A program made the position numbers and the translations under genes. Below are positions 7,656-15,763 of a DNA stretch of 64,000 nt, in pieces. The notes below the pieces were generated by a model. That model did no database searches. It had not been told where the DNA came from and was given only the letters and a program-made list of their open reading frames with translations. The DNA comes from Pseudanabaena frigida. GTDB taxonomy: Bacteria > Cyanobacteriota > Cyanobacteriia > Pseudanabaenales > Pseudanabaenaceae. The stretch is taken from positions 1 to 64,000 of the forward strand of contig QBML01000020.1 in the NCBI GenBank assembly GCA_003242085.1, read 5' to 3'. The number at the start of each line of letters is the position of its first letter. Position 1 is the first letter of the stretch.

Positions 7656-8270
7656 CTATAAAGTTTTTTTTGTTTCAAGTCCATAATTTTGTGCGTCCTC
7701 CAAGGAAATATCTGGAAGATTGCTAAGCACTGCATCCCATGTTTTTTGAGTTTGTAAAGCCCTGATAACAGCTGGAAGTGGTTCTGATAGTACGCCTAAA
7801 AAATCTGCTTCTTCAAAAAAATGAATCTTGAAAGCTAACTTTTCCTGCGGTGGAGTAAATTGAGCGTCAATGTCCTTTTTATTTCCTCGCGCGTCAATTC
7901 GATACCAACCAAATTCAGGCAAATAGACCGCATTCAATCCATGCAAACAGTAAGGAGCACCACGATCGTCAATACTCAATCTCTGATAGCAAAACCCAGC
8001 TGGAATACCATTTGCGCGTAGCAACGCGGCCAACAAATGGCTTTTGGCAAAGCAATATCCTGTTTTGCACTGAAGTACATCCGAGGCTATCCAAGTTACA
8101 GGGTTCATTTGGTAGTCAGAACTATGACGAATCTCATCGCGCACCCATTTAAAGCAAGCTTTAGCGATCGCTTCAGACGATCGCAGACCTGATGCAATGC
8201 TTTTTGCAAGCTGCAAAATTTCTGGATGCTTCCAGTTAATTACATTGCTTACGCTTAAATACTCTTCCAT
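7656..8270 (-). CDS. Transglutaminase-like cysteine protease-fold protein
   Basis: A 204-residue soluble protein with the transglutaminase-like core. The nucleophile region is LQCKTGYCFAKSHLLAALLRANGIPAGFCYQR, the histidine region is YCLHGLNAVYLPEFGWYRID, and the aspartate follows in RIDARGN. This completes a Cys-His-Asp triad with normal spacing. There is no signal peptide or membrane segment, so it is probably cytoplasmic. Bacterial members usually cleave peptides or isopeptides rather than cross-link proteins. The substrate is unknown and no neighbour suggests one. It stands alone between repeat elements. Confidence 0.8.
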   Translation of the reverse strand: MEEYLSVSNVINWKHPEILQLAKSIASGLRSSEAIAKACFKWVRDEIRHSSDYQMNPVTWIASDVLQCKTGYCFAKSHLLAALLRANGIPAGFCYQRLSIDDRGAPYCLHGLNAVYLPEFGWYRIDARGNKKDIDAQFTPPQEKLAFKIHFFEEADFLGVLSEPLPAVIRALQTQKTWDAVLSNLPDISLEDAQNYGLETKKTL

Positions 8271-8410
8271 TGTGAATATCTCGACAAACTTAAATACTCT
8301 GCTAAAGATGGCTCAAAACCCAAGCAAAATCTTGAAAGTGTTGCTCTCATCCTTACGAAATGTAGTGTTTTCACTACTGACAAAGTCTATGGAAGTGAAG
8401 TCATAATATT

Positions 8411-8486
8411 ACATAGAAATTGGGTTCGACTTCGCTCAGCCAACATCAACTAGTAGCGTAGTCGAAGCCTTATCCAATTTCTATGT
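8411..8486. repeat. GGCTTCGACT/AGCCA repeat, copy 3, inside an outer inverted repeat
   Basis: ACATAGAAATTGG and CCAATTTCTATGT (13-bp arms, 8411-8423 and 8474-8486) enclose a partly deleted copy of the repeat whose right arm lacks its first bases. It lies just upstream of the protease gene leader. Confidence 0.7.
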
Positions 8487-8515
8487 TAATAGCAATGCTT
8501 GAAGGAGAGAAACTA

Positions 8516-9205
8516 ATGTTTTTTCATTCATCTTATTTAATCTTAATTCCAGGGATGATTTTGATGTTTTGGGCGCAACAGCGAGTGAAAGCGACCTACG
8601 AGAAATATGCAGATATCCAATCTAGTCTGGGAATGACAGGTGCACAGGTTGCCAAAACAATCCTCCAACGCATGGGTATTTATGATGTTACAGTCGAGCA
8701 AATCGCAGGCGAACTGACCGATCATTATGACCCTTCTGCAAAAGCAGTACGTTTATCTGAATCTGTATATTCTTCCGCGTCACTAGCTGCTGCTGCGATC
8801 GCCGCCCATGAATGCGGACATGTTTTACAAGATGTACGTGGTTACAAATTCATGAATATCCGTGCATCATTAGTGCCTGTAGCCAATATTGGTGCAAATT
8901 TTGGTCCGATGATGGTAATGGCGGGATTGTTTTTAACTGCTCTAGGAAGTCTAAGCACAGTTTTTATCAATATCGGTATTGCCTTATTTGCAGCAGCTAT
9001 CCTATTTCACATTGTTACTTTGCCAGTAGAGTTTGACGCATCTAGCCGCGCCCTTAAACTGATCGATGAGCTAGGCATTCTCCAAGGAAGTGAAAATCGT
9101 GGCGCTCGAAGTGTCCTTAATGCGGCAGCTTGGACGTATGTGGCGACGGCAATTTACGCAGTTCTCCAGCTCGTACAATTGCTCTTAATCCGAGGCGATC
9201 GCTAA
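8516..9205 (+). CDS. YugP-family membrane zinc metallopeptidase
   Basis: From the ATG at 8516 (AAGGAG eight bases upstream; the ORF-track start at 8483 is less likely) this is a 229-residue member of the neutral zinc metallopeptidase family PF04298. It has an N-terminal membrane segment (YLILIPGMILMFW) and the zinc-binding motif AAHECGH at about residue 95. Two or three further membrane helices follow, and the PVEFDASSRAL motif conserved in the family supplies a likely third ligand. It should act at the membrane on unfolded or regulatory membrane proteins by analogy with HtpX-like enzymes. The substrate is unknown. It is not obviously in an operon. Confidence 0.85.
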   Translation: MFFHSSYLILIPGMILMFWAQQRVKATYEKYADIQSSLGMTGAQVAKTILQRMGIYDVTVEQIAGELTDHYDPSAKAVRLSESVYSSASLAAAAIAAHECGHVLQDVRGYKFMNIRASLVPVANIGANFGPMMVMAGLFLTALGSLSTVFINIGIALFAAAILFHIVTLPVEFDASSRALKLIDELGILQGSENRGARSVLNAAAWTYVATAIYAVLQLVQLLLIRGDR

Positions 9206-9331
9206 TTAGAAATCAGACGCAAAAGAGTTTGATAAAAAGATCGGTAACATAGTTAGTTAATCATGAGAGGCTCATGTTCATGTATCGTTTACTATTAACT
9301 TTTTACTAAACTCTTATACAAAGCGATCGCG

Positions 9332-10723
9332 ATGCCTCAAGCGTATGTACTGGGACTGGGACAGTCTGGAATTTCTGCCGCAAAATTACTCAAAGCTGAT
9401 AGTTGGCAGGTGATAGTTAGTGATAGTAATACTAGTCCTAGTCTAGAAAAGCGGAAACAGGCGTTAGAAGCAGAAGGGATTACCGTTGAACTGGGTGGGT
9501 TTCCTGACTTTGCCAAATTGCTTGAGGCAAACCAGACGGTTGACTTGGTTGTGGTTAGTCCTGGAGTGCCTTGGGATCTGCAGGAAGTCGTCCAAGCCCG
9601 ATCGCTGAATATTGATACTGTTGGTGAGATTGAACTTTCTTGGCGCTATCTCAAACATATTCCTTGGGTGGGCATCACGGGAACCAATGGCAAGACAACC
9701 GTTACCTCATTGACGGCAGCCATATTTCAGGCAGCAGGACTGAAGGCGATCGCCTGTGGCAATATTGGGTTTCCTGCGTGCGAAATTGCTTTACAAGTCT
9801 TGCAACAAAAAATTCATCCCGACTGGATCGTTGCCGAACTAAGCAGCTATCAGATCGAGTCTACCCAAACCGTAAAGCCCAAAATTGGTGTTTGGACAAC
9901 ATTCACCCCCGATCACCTCAATCGTCACTATACGCTTGATGCATATCGCAATATCAAAGCTAGTTTGATCGATCGTGCAGAGCATATTATTCTTAATGGT
10001 GACGATCCTTATTTGGTCAACTTTGGCGCAGCAATGTGGCCGAAAGCAATTTGGACGGGGATTGATGAACAAGTCGTCGAGGCGATCTCCGATGGAGCTT
10101 GTATTGAAAATGGTTGGGTGAAGTTTCGTGCCGAACAAGTTTTTCCGATCGCGCATTGGCATCTCTTGGGCAAGCACAATCGCCAAAATTTATTAATGTC
10201 CGTAGCAGCGGCAAAGTTAGCAGGGATTAGTTCTGAACATATCGATCTTGCTATATCTGAGTTTCAAGGAGTGCCGCATCGACTCGAACATATTTGTTTT
10301 TATGAAGGGATTGCTCTGATTAACGATAGCAAGGCAACTAATTACGATGCAGCAGAGGTGGGGTTGAGAGCTGTGAAACCACCTGTTGTTTTAATTGCAG
10401 GTGGTCAGCCTAAGCAGGGCGATGCTAGCGCGTGGTTAGAGCAAATTCGCCAAAGAGCGATCGCCGTATTATTGATTGGTGAAGCTGCACCTTTGTTTGC
10501 AGAAATGTTAAATGATGCGGGATTTAAAAATTATGAGATTGTGGAAACCCTCGATCGAGCGGTAAAGCAAGCAGCAAGCATTGCCCACAGTCGTGCCCAT
10601 AATCACCCTAGCCAGCCTTTGCCAACTGTGCTATTCTCCCCTGCATGTGCTAGCTTTGACCAGTTTGCTAATTTCGAGCAACGGGGTGATCGTTTCCGCC
10701 AACTTTGTCAAGAACTCTCATGA
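9332..10723 (+). CDS. murD: UDP-N-acetylmuramoyl-L-alanine:D-glutamate ligase
   Basis: The 463-residue Mur ligase adds D-glutamate to UDP-MurNAc-L-Ala in peptidoglycan precursor synthesis in the cytoplasm, using ATP. The N-terminal Rossmann-like domain begins VLGLGQSGISAAKLL. The ATP-binding loop reads GITGTNGKTTVTS at about residues 112-124. The central domain has ELSSYQIE and TFTPDHLNRH. The C-terminal domain contains the NDSKATN motif and SPACASFDQF near the end, as in other MurD proteins. Its stop codon overlaps the ATG of the following ftsI-type gene as ATGA, so the two are translationally coupled in a small cell-wall operon. Confidence 0.95.
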   Translation: MPQAYVLGLGQSGISAAKLLKADSWQVIVSDSNTSPSLEKRKQALEAEGITVELGGFPDFAKLLEANQTVDLVVVSPGVPWDLQEVVQARSLNIDTVGEIELSWRYLKHIPWVGITGTNGKTTVTSLTAAIFQAAGLKAIACGNIGFPACEIALQVLQQKIHPDWIVAELSSYQIESTQTVKPKIGVWTTFTPDHLNRHYTLDAYRNIKASLIDRAEHIILNGDDPYLVNFGAAMWPKAIWTGIDEQVVEAISDGACIENGWVKFRAEQVFPIAHWHLLGKHNRQNLLMSVAAAKLAGISSEHIDLAISEFQGVPHRLEHICFYEGIALINDSKATNYDAAEVGLRAVKPPVVLIAGGQPKQGDASAWLEQIRQRAIAVLLIGEAAPLFAEMLNDAGFKNYEIVETLDRAVKQAASIAHSRAHNHPSQPLPTVLFSPACASFDQFANFEQRGDRFRQLCQELS

Positions 10724-12594
10724 CCTCATCTTTTCCATCTAGAGATTTAACGACCGTTAATCTATTCAAACGCCGAACTGTGCTGATTTGGATGATTTTG
10801 GCACTGGCAATGATTGGCTTAGTTGTGCGCTTAGTTTTTTTGCAAGTTTTCACTTCAAACGATCTGCTGGAAAAAGCGCGAAGGCAGCAAATGTTTACGC
10901 TACGCCCCTTTATTCCCCGTCGTACGATTACTGATCGCAAAGGTACTGTTTTAGCCCTAGATCGTCCTGTCTACACCCTATTTGCTCATCCACATCTTTA
11001 CAAAGAAAAGCCTGAAGATATTGCAGCAAAGCTCGCACCAATTCTCCGCAAACCAGCAGAAAGACTGCTCAGTATCCTCACTCGCGACACAACGTCCATT
11101 CAAGTTGAATATTGGCTATCTGAAGAAAATGCCGATCGTATTTATAATTTGCGCCTTGATGGCTTCGATCTAATTCAGCAGCGCCATCGTCTTTATCCGC
11201 AGCAAGATCTCGCGGCGGAATTACTTGGCTATGTAAATGTCGATCATCGCGGACAGGCAGGAATCGAACTCAGTCAAGAGAAATTATTAGAGAGGACTGA
11301 CCAGACTCCTGAAGTAGCTCAAGATGGCAATGGCAAGTTAATTCCCAATCGAATTCCTGCGGGTATGATTCGCAGCGATCGCACTAGTTTACAGATGACG
11401 ATTGACTCACGCATTCAGCGTACGGCAAGACAAATCCTGAAGCAGCAAATGGTCAAGTTTAGTGCCAAACGTGGCGCAGTAATCGTTATGGATGTTAGAG
11501 ATGGTGGATTACTCAGCCTCGTTACTGAGCCAACCTATGACCCCAATCGCTATTACGAAGCTGATGTCAAACTATTTAAGAATTGGGCGGTTTCCGATCT
11601 CTACGAACCAGGTTCCACTTTTAAGCCACTGAATGTAGCGATCGCTCTAGAGGCAGGGGCGATCCAACCCGACACAGTTTTTAATGATGAAGGAGCGCTT
11701 ACCATTGGCGGCTGGCCTGTGGCAAATTTTGACTACGAACAAGTTGGCGCAGTCGGTCCTCTGAGTATTGGTCAAATCCTAGAGCGATCGAGCAATGTTG
11801 GCATGGTACATATTATCCAACGGATGAAGCCATCGGTTTACTACGGTTGGCTAGAACGAATTGGACTGGGAGATACTTCAGGCATCGATCTACCTTCGGA
11901 AACAGCTAGCGCTCTTAAGCCCCAAGATCAGTTCAATGAATATGTAATTGAGCCAGCAACCGCAGCCTTTGGACAAGGCTTTTCGCTTACGCCAATTCAG
12001 TTGGTTCAATTGCATGGCATTCTTGCGAGTGGTGGTAAATTGCTGACACCCCATGTCGTCAAAGGCTTAATCAATGAAGAGGGAGAAGAGTTCTATCAGT
12101 CCAAGTTACCTACGCCTCGACAAATTGTTTCGCCAGCAACAGCCCAAAGGGTGATCGAAATGATGACTGGAGTAGTAGAAAAAGGTACAGGTTTACCTGC
12201 GCGTATTCCTGGCTATCGCATTGCTGGTAAAACGGGAACTGCACAAAAAGCCTCCCCTACAGGTGGTTACTCTAATGCCAAAATCACTAGTTTTGTCGGC
12301 ATATTCCCTGCCAAGGAACCGCGTTATGTGGTTCTGGCAGTTATTGATGAACCCATTGGCTCTGATGCATTTGGCTCAACTGTGGCGGCGCCAATCGTTA
12401 AGACGGTCATCGAAGATATTATTGTTAGCGAAGGTATTCCACCAAGCCATCCTGAGGAAGTCACTTCCAAAATACCTACTTTGCCTGACCCTCAGCCCAT
12501 ACCAACAGTATCCCCATCATCGCAACCATCAGATACTGCATCACCTTCGCCGAATACATCGCCAAAACCCAATCCATCTCGCGATCGCAATTAG
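10720..12594 (+). CDS. ftsI: Penicillin-binding protein, FtsI/PBP2-type transpeptidase
   Basis: This 624-residue class B penicillin-binding protein cross-links septal peptidoglycan in the periplasm. It has a short cytoplasmic tail, one membrane anchor (about residues 22-45, IWMILALAMIGLVVRLVF) and a dimerisation domain. The transpeptidase carries the active serine in EPGSTFKPL, SSN in ERSSNVG and KTG in AGKTGTAQ. The C-terminal 60 residues are rich in Pro, Ser and Thr (low complexity). The ATG at 10720 overlaps the murD stop; the ORF-track TTG at 10705 is not needed. The pairing with murD supports an FtsI rather than an elongation-type assignment, but the symbol remains family-level. Confidence 0.88.
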   Translation: MTSSFPSRDLTTVNLFKRRTVLIWMILALAMIGLVVRLVFLQVFTSNDLLEKARRQQMFTLRPFIPRRTITDRKGTVLALDRPVYTLFAHPHLYKEKPEDIAAKLAPILRKPAERLLSILTRDTTSIQVEYWLSEENADRIYNLRLDGFDLIQQRHRLYPQQDLAAELLGYVNVDHRGQAGIELSQEKLLERTDQTPEVAQDGNGKLIPNRIPAGMIRSDRTSLQMTIDSRIQRTARQILKQQMVKFSAKRGAVIVMDVRDGGLLSLVTEPTYDPNRYYEADVKLFKNWAVSDLYEPGSTFKPLNVAIALEAGAIQPDTVFNDEGALTIGGWPVANFDYEQVGAVGPLSIGQILERSSNVGMVHIIQRMKPSVYYGWLERIGLGDTSGIDLPSETASALKPQDQFNEYVIEPATAAFGQGFSLTPIQLVQLHGILASGGKLLTPHVVKGLINEEGEEFYQSKLPTPRQIVSPATAQRVIEMMTGVVEKGTGLPARIPGYRIAGKTGTAQKASPTGGYSNAKITSFVGIFPAKEPRYVVLAVIDEPIGSDAFGSTVAAPIVKTVIEDIIVSEGIPPSHPEEVTSKIPTLPDPQPIPTVSPSSQPSDTASPSPNTSPKPNPSRDRN

Positions 12595-12606
12595 AACTTA
12601 AAATCA

Positions 12607-12653
12607 TAAAATCCTTTAAAATTGTTACTTAGCAACACTTTTAAAGGATTTTA
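12607..12653. terminator. 15-bp hairpin after the ftsI-type gene
   Basis: TAAAATCCTTTAAAA and its exact complement flank a 17-base loop, 12 bases after the stop codon. The AT-rich stem and trailing T-containing sequence fit a transcript end. It could also belong to the intergenic hairpin family. Confidence 0.5.
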
Positions 12654-12757
12654 TGAATCTGACGAATGATTTGGGGTTGCCATAGCAATACCTTTGTTTT
12701 CTGGTCTTTAAGATTTGTTAAAATTGAAAAGTGTTTTAACGTATTTAGAGAAATTTT

Positions 12758-13015
12758 ATGGCAAAGGTCGAAATCTATACATGGCGAATGTGTCCTTTTT
12801 GCATAAGAGCAAAACATTTACTCGATAAGAAGGGAGTTAACTATACTGAATATGTAATCGATGGTGACGATGCCGCGCGATCGGCAATGGTTGCCAGAGG
12901 CTCCGATGGCAAACGTTCCGTACCGCAGATTTTCATTGACGATAAACATATCGGAGGTTGTGACGCGATTCACGATCTAGATCGTCAAGGTAAGCTCGAT
13001 CCTTTATTAGCTTAA
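12758..13015 (+). CDS. grxC: Glutaredoxin 3-type dithiol oxidoreductase
   Basis: An 85-residue thioredoxin-fold protein with the active site CPFC (RMCPFCIRAKHLL, residues 12-15). The glutathione-binding features RSVPQIFIDDKHIGGCDAI include the cis-proline in TVP-like position (SVPQ) and the GGCD turn. The length is typical. It reduces protein disulfides and ribonucleotide reductase with glutathione in the cytoplasm. It is a single gene between two hairpins. The neighbouring glutathione-transferase-like gene points the other way, so the shared glutathione theme may be chance. Confidence 0.93.
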   Translation: MAKVEIYTWRMCPFCIRAKHLLDKKGVNYTEYVIDGDDAARSAMVARGSDGKRSVPQIFIDDKHIGGCDAIHDLDRQGKLDPLLA

Positions 13016-13053
13016 CAAGATGTTTTTGGACTTTTAGAAGCCAGATCTATCGC

Positions 13054-13094
13054 AAATAAAGGAAGGCGGCGCAAAGCGCTGCCTTCCTTTATTT
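13054..13094. repeat. GC-NNN-GC hairpin between grxC and GST gene
   Basis: 19-base arms with one G-T type mismatch close on GCAAAGC. It lies between two convergent genes and may serve both as transcript end. Confidence 0.7.
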
Positions 13095-13113
13095 AGACCT
13101 TATGTATGTGTAT

Positions 13114-13746
13114 CTAGGAAACGACTTTCTTGACGGTAGGAAGATCCTTTACTCGATCCCACCAAGTCCTCAGTTTAGGTGTTTGTAAAGTGACTACATC
13201 AAATTCTGGAGTTAGAGACAAATAGATAAAGATAGGAATTAGATAGAAGTCAGCAATACCTATTTCGCTACCTAGCAGATATGGATTACCAACAATAAGT
13301 GTCTCGATCGCTTCTACTGATTTTTTAACTGGGGCGATCGCATTGTTCACAAGCTCTTCATCGGCTGTACCACCCTGACTTGGTACAATCAAACGCTGAA
13401 CTACAATCTTGCTAATCGCAGGTGTATATAGGTAACTATCAACAATCGAAAAGATCTGACGCATCCGCGCTAGTTGCAGTGGTTCAGACGGGCTGAATTT
13501 GCTACTTGCAACCATGGCATCAAGATATTCCGTAATCGCCGTTGTTTCATAGAGTATTTCCCCATCAAATTCAATTGTTGGGACTTTACCAAATGGATGC
13601 TTTGCCAAGTATTCTGGTGACTCATTATCACCATTAAAAATACCAACTTCTTTAAACTCGTACTCAGCGTTTGCTTCTTCAAGTAACAATCGAACAGTAC
13701 GGACGTAGGTGCTAATAGAAGCACCATAAACAGTAATTTTTTTCAT
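13114..13746 (-). CDS. Glutathione S-transferase family protein
   Basis: From the ATG at 13746 this is a 210-residue GST. The N-terminal thioredoxin-like domain starts KKITVYGASISTYVRTVRLLLEE. The cis-proline and the glutathione gamma-Glu contacts are visible in HPFGKVPTIEFDGEILYETTAITEYLD. The all-helical C-terminal domain follows. The first-helix Ser/Thr cluster replaces the catalytic Cys or Tyr of other classes, suggesting a theta- or phi-like enzyme, but class is not certain. The ORF-track start is five codons longer with no better ribosome site. The electrophilic substrate is unknown. Confidence 0.85.
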   Translation of the reverse strand: MKKITVYGASISTYVRTVRLLLEEANAEYEFKEVGIFNGDNESPEYLAKHPFGKVPTIEFDGEILYETTAITEYLDAMVASSKFSPSEPLQLARMRQIFSIVDSYLYTPAISKIVVQRLIVPSQGGTADEELVNNAIAPVKKSVEAIETLIVGNPYLLGSEIGIADFYLIPIFIYLSLTPEFDVVTLQTPKLRTWWDRVKDLPTVKKVVS

Positions 13747-14035
13747 GCCGAATCGAATCACAAAATAAGCGCGATAGCAATTATCCTAATCGATCATTCA
13801 AGAACGGGAAGTAGCGCAAAGCATCGCCTCTTGATTCTTAGACAAAGAAAGTTGCAGCGCGGAGCGCCGCAGCTCTGCCCTAAAAAAACATGATTGTAAA
13901 TCTAAGCAAAGCCAAGCTTAATGAAAACTAAGGTGATGGCATACTAGGGGTAGTTAAATGAAGCCGTGATTTGATTCTATGGGCAGAAATACTCAAATCA
14001 AATCGCTGTTTTAAATCGCTCGAACAGAGAAAATC

Positions 14036-14221
14036 ATGCAAAATTCAGATTGTTTTGAAGGATTGGCTTGGACAACAGAAGCAAAAGTCAAGTACAAAAA
14101 TATTCCCTACTTTGTGCGATCGCAAGCACGTCAACGCATCGAACAACTAGCAATTGCCGCTGGTAGTGATACGATTACCGCAGAAATTGTCGAAAAAGCA
14201 AGGGTTGAGTTCGGGCAGTGA
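14036..14221 (+). CDS. Stand-alone PCP_red domain protein
   Basis: A 61-residue protein made almost entirely of the PCP_red domain (PF08369), the module found at the C-terminus of the ChlB/BchB subunit of dark-operative protochlorophyllide reductase. The signature is [30 protein letters not shown] followed by [10 protein letters not shown]. Free-standing copies occur in cyanobacteria with no assigned activity. Its stop codon overlaps the murQ GTG as GTGA, so the two are translationally coupled. A GATTTGATT inverted repeat (about 13968-14003) lies in the 274-base upstream region, which otherwise shows no gene. Confidence 0.8.
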   Translation: MQNSDCFEGLAWTTEAKVKYKNIPYFVRSQARQRIEQLAIAAGSDTITAEIVEKARVEFGQ

Positions 14222-15147
14222 TAGAAAAATTAACTGGCGATCGTGGTTATTTGTTGACAGAGCAAGCAAATCCCCACAGCCAAAATTTGGATCGGCTGAA
14301 TGCCTTAGAAATAGTTGAACTTTTCAACAGAGAGGATGCCAAAGCAGTTGAAGCTGTTGGGCATGAAAAAGCAGCGATCGCTAAAGCAATTACCACTATT
14401 GCTGAGGCGATCGCCAAGGGTGGCAGATTGTTTTACGTTGGTGCAGGAACTAGTGGCAGACTCGGTGTCCTCGATGCTGCCGAATGTCCACCCACTTTTT
14501 GCAGTGACCCAGAACTGATTCAAGGCATTTTGGCAGGTGGAATGAAGGCCATGGTCAGAAGCTCAGAAGCACTCGAAGATCGCGAAGATGATGGGGCAAA
14601 AGCGATCGCTGAAAAAAATATTAGCGATCGCGATGTTGTATTTGGAATTACCGCAGGAGGAACCACTCCCTATGTCCATGGAGCGCTAGGAGAAGCAAGA
14701 CTCCGCCGCGCAACAACTATCTTTTTTTGCTGTGTACCACCAGAGCAATTTCCAATTCAGTACGATATCGAGATTCGTCCTCTTGTCGGTGCAGAAATTT
14801 TAGCAGGATCGACCAGACTCAAAGCAGGCACAGCCACCAAACTAGTGCTTAACACCATTTCTACTGGCGTAATGGTGAAACTTGGCAAGGTTTACGGCAA
14901 TCGGATGATCGATGTATCGGTCACCAATAGCAAGCTTGAAGATCGGGCGATTCGAATTATTAGCGATCTCACTTCGATAAGCCGCGAGGATGCTGCCATA
15001 CTACTAGAGCGATCGGGCAAGCGGGTAAAACTAGCTCTGTTAATGTATTGGCAAAGCGTGGATGTCTCTGCCGCAGAGCGATTGCTGCTTGATACTAAAG
15101 GAAATTTAGGTGAGGCGATGGCTTCGGCTTCACTCAGCCAACGTTAA
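14218..15147 (+). CDS. murQ: N-acetylmuramic acid 6-phosphate etherase
   Basis: This 309-residue SIS-fold enzyme splits the lactyl ether of MurNAc-6-phosphate to GlcNAc-6-phosphate and D-lactate in cell-wall recycling. Key segments are [23 protein letters not shown] (sugar-phosphate site), [21 protein letters not shown] (general acid-base Glu region), [16 protein letters not shown] and [17 protein letters not shown]. The start is GTG, overlapping the upstream PCP_red stop. The last codons (ASASLSQR) are encoded by an intergenic-type repeat that has run into the gene, so the natural C-terminus has been replaced or extended. No muramic-acid kinase is adjacent. Confidence 0.93.
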   Translation: MIEKLTGDRGYLLTEQANPHSQNLDRLNALEIVELFNREDAKAVEAVGHEKAAIAKAITTIAEAIAKGGRLFYVGAGTSGRLGVLDAAECPPTFCSDPELIQGILAGGMKAMVRSSEALEDREDDGAKAIAEKNISDRDVVFGITAGGTTPYVHGALGEARLRRATTIFFCCVPPEQFPIQYDIEIRPLVGAEILAGSTRLKAGTATKLVLNTISTGVMVKLGKVYGNRMIDVSVTNSKLEDRAIRIISDLTSISREDAAILLERSGKRVKLALLMYWQSVDVSAAERLLLDTKGNLGEAMASASLSQR

Positions 15148-15182
15148 TGCTTGTTTTAGCTGAGTGGAGCCGAAGTCAAACC
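15120..15182. repeat. GGCTTCGACT/AGCCA repeat, copy 4, overlapping the murQ 3' end
   Basis: Left arm 15120-15140 lies in the murQ coding sequence and supplies the last codons and the stop. The right arm 15158-15182 is intergenic. Confidence 0.75.
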
Positions 15183-15228
15183 TGCAAGACACTTAAGATA
15201 AGATGTGTTAACCAAAAATGTAGAAACT

Positions 15229-15540
15229 ATGACAGGCTCAGAACTTCGTCAAGCGATCGCTAATAAGTGGGACTTTTCCTATGACGTGCAACTTCGCAAA
15301 ACTCAAGGAAAAATTTTCTTGCAAGTAATGTGGCGTTATCAAGAGCAGCAGTCTTTCTCTATGAGTGAGTTAGAATTTATCCAGCATCTTGACGTAATCG
15401 CCTCTTATTTAAGCGATTGGGGCGTAGTAGAACAAGTGCAAAAATTTATCGAAAGCACCAAAGAACGTCCGCGTCTAGGTAAAGCTGTCAGTATTCCTTT
15501 GCAAATTGGTGAGAGAGCGCTAGAATGGCTAGTCGAGTAG
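15229..15540 (+). CDS. DUF3067-family protein
   Basis: From the ATG at 15229 this is a 103-residue soluble protein of the DUF3067 family, conserved in cyanobacteria and plastid-bearing eukaryotes. Recognisable blocks are MTGSELRQAIANKWDFSYDVQLRKTQGKIFLQVMW, GVVEQVQKFI and ERPRLGKAVSIPL. The ORF-track GTG start eight codons earlier is less likely. No enzymatic motif is visible and the function is unknown. It follows murQ by about 80 bases on the same strand but is separated by the repeat element. Confidence 0.8.
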   Translation: MTGSELRQAIANKWDFSYDVQLRKTQGKIFLQVMWRYQEQQSFSMSELEFIQHLDVIASYLSDWGVVEQVQKFIESTKERPRLGKAVSIPLQIGERALEWLVE

Positions 15541-15763
15541 ACGAGAACATAGAAATGATGCTGCACACTATCTTTTTATGAAGAATGCTATAAAAGTTGA
15601 TAAAAGTGTGACGTATTGCTGACTTTCTTGGCTAAAGATTGTACGCTTATGATGCAAAGCTGTTTGTTGATCTATTTTTGTAAATTTTCTTCAAAAAAAC
15701 TTTCAGTCTTCTACGGTACGCCGCTAACCATACCTCCTCAGTCAAAAACGTCAGGGTAAAAAT

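Noticed and set aside
8197-8406. 69-residue ORF upstream of the protease gene
   Set aside because: Overlaps the start of the transglutaminase-like gene in antisense and has no supporting features.
9839-10186. 115-residue ORF opposite murD
   Set aside because: Antisense to conserved MurD motifs.
12221-12601. 126-residue ORF in another frame of the ftsI-type gene
   Set aside because: Same strand, different frame, overlapping the essential transpeptidase motifs.
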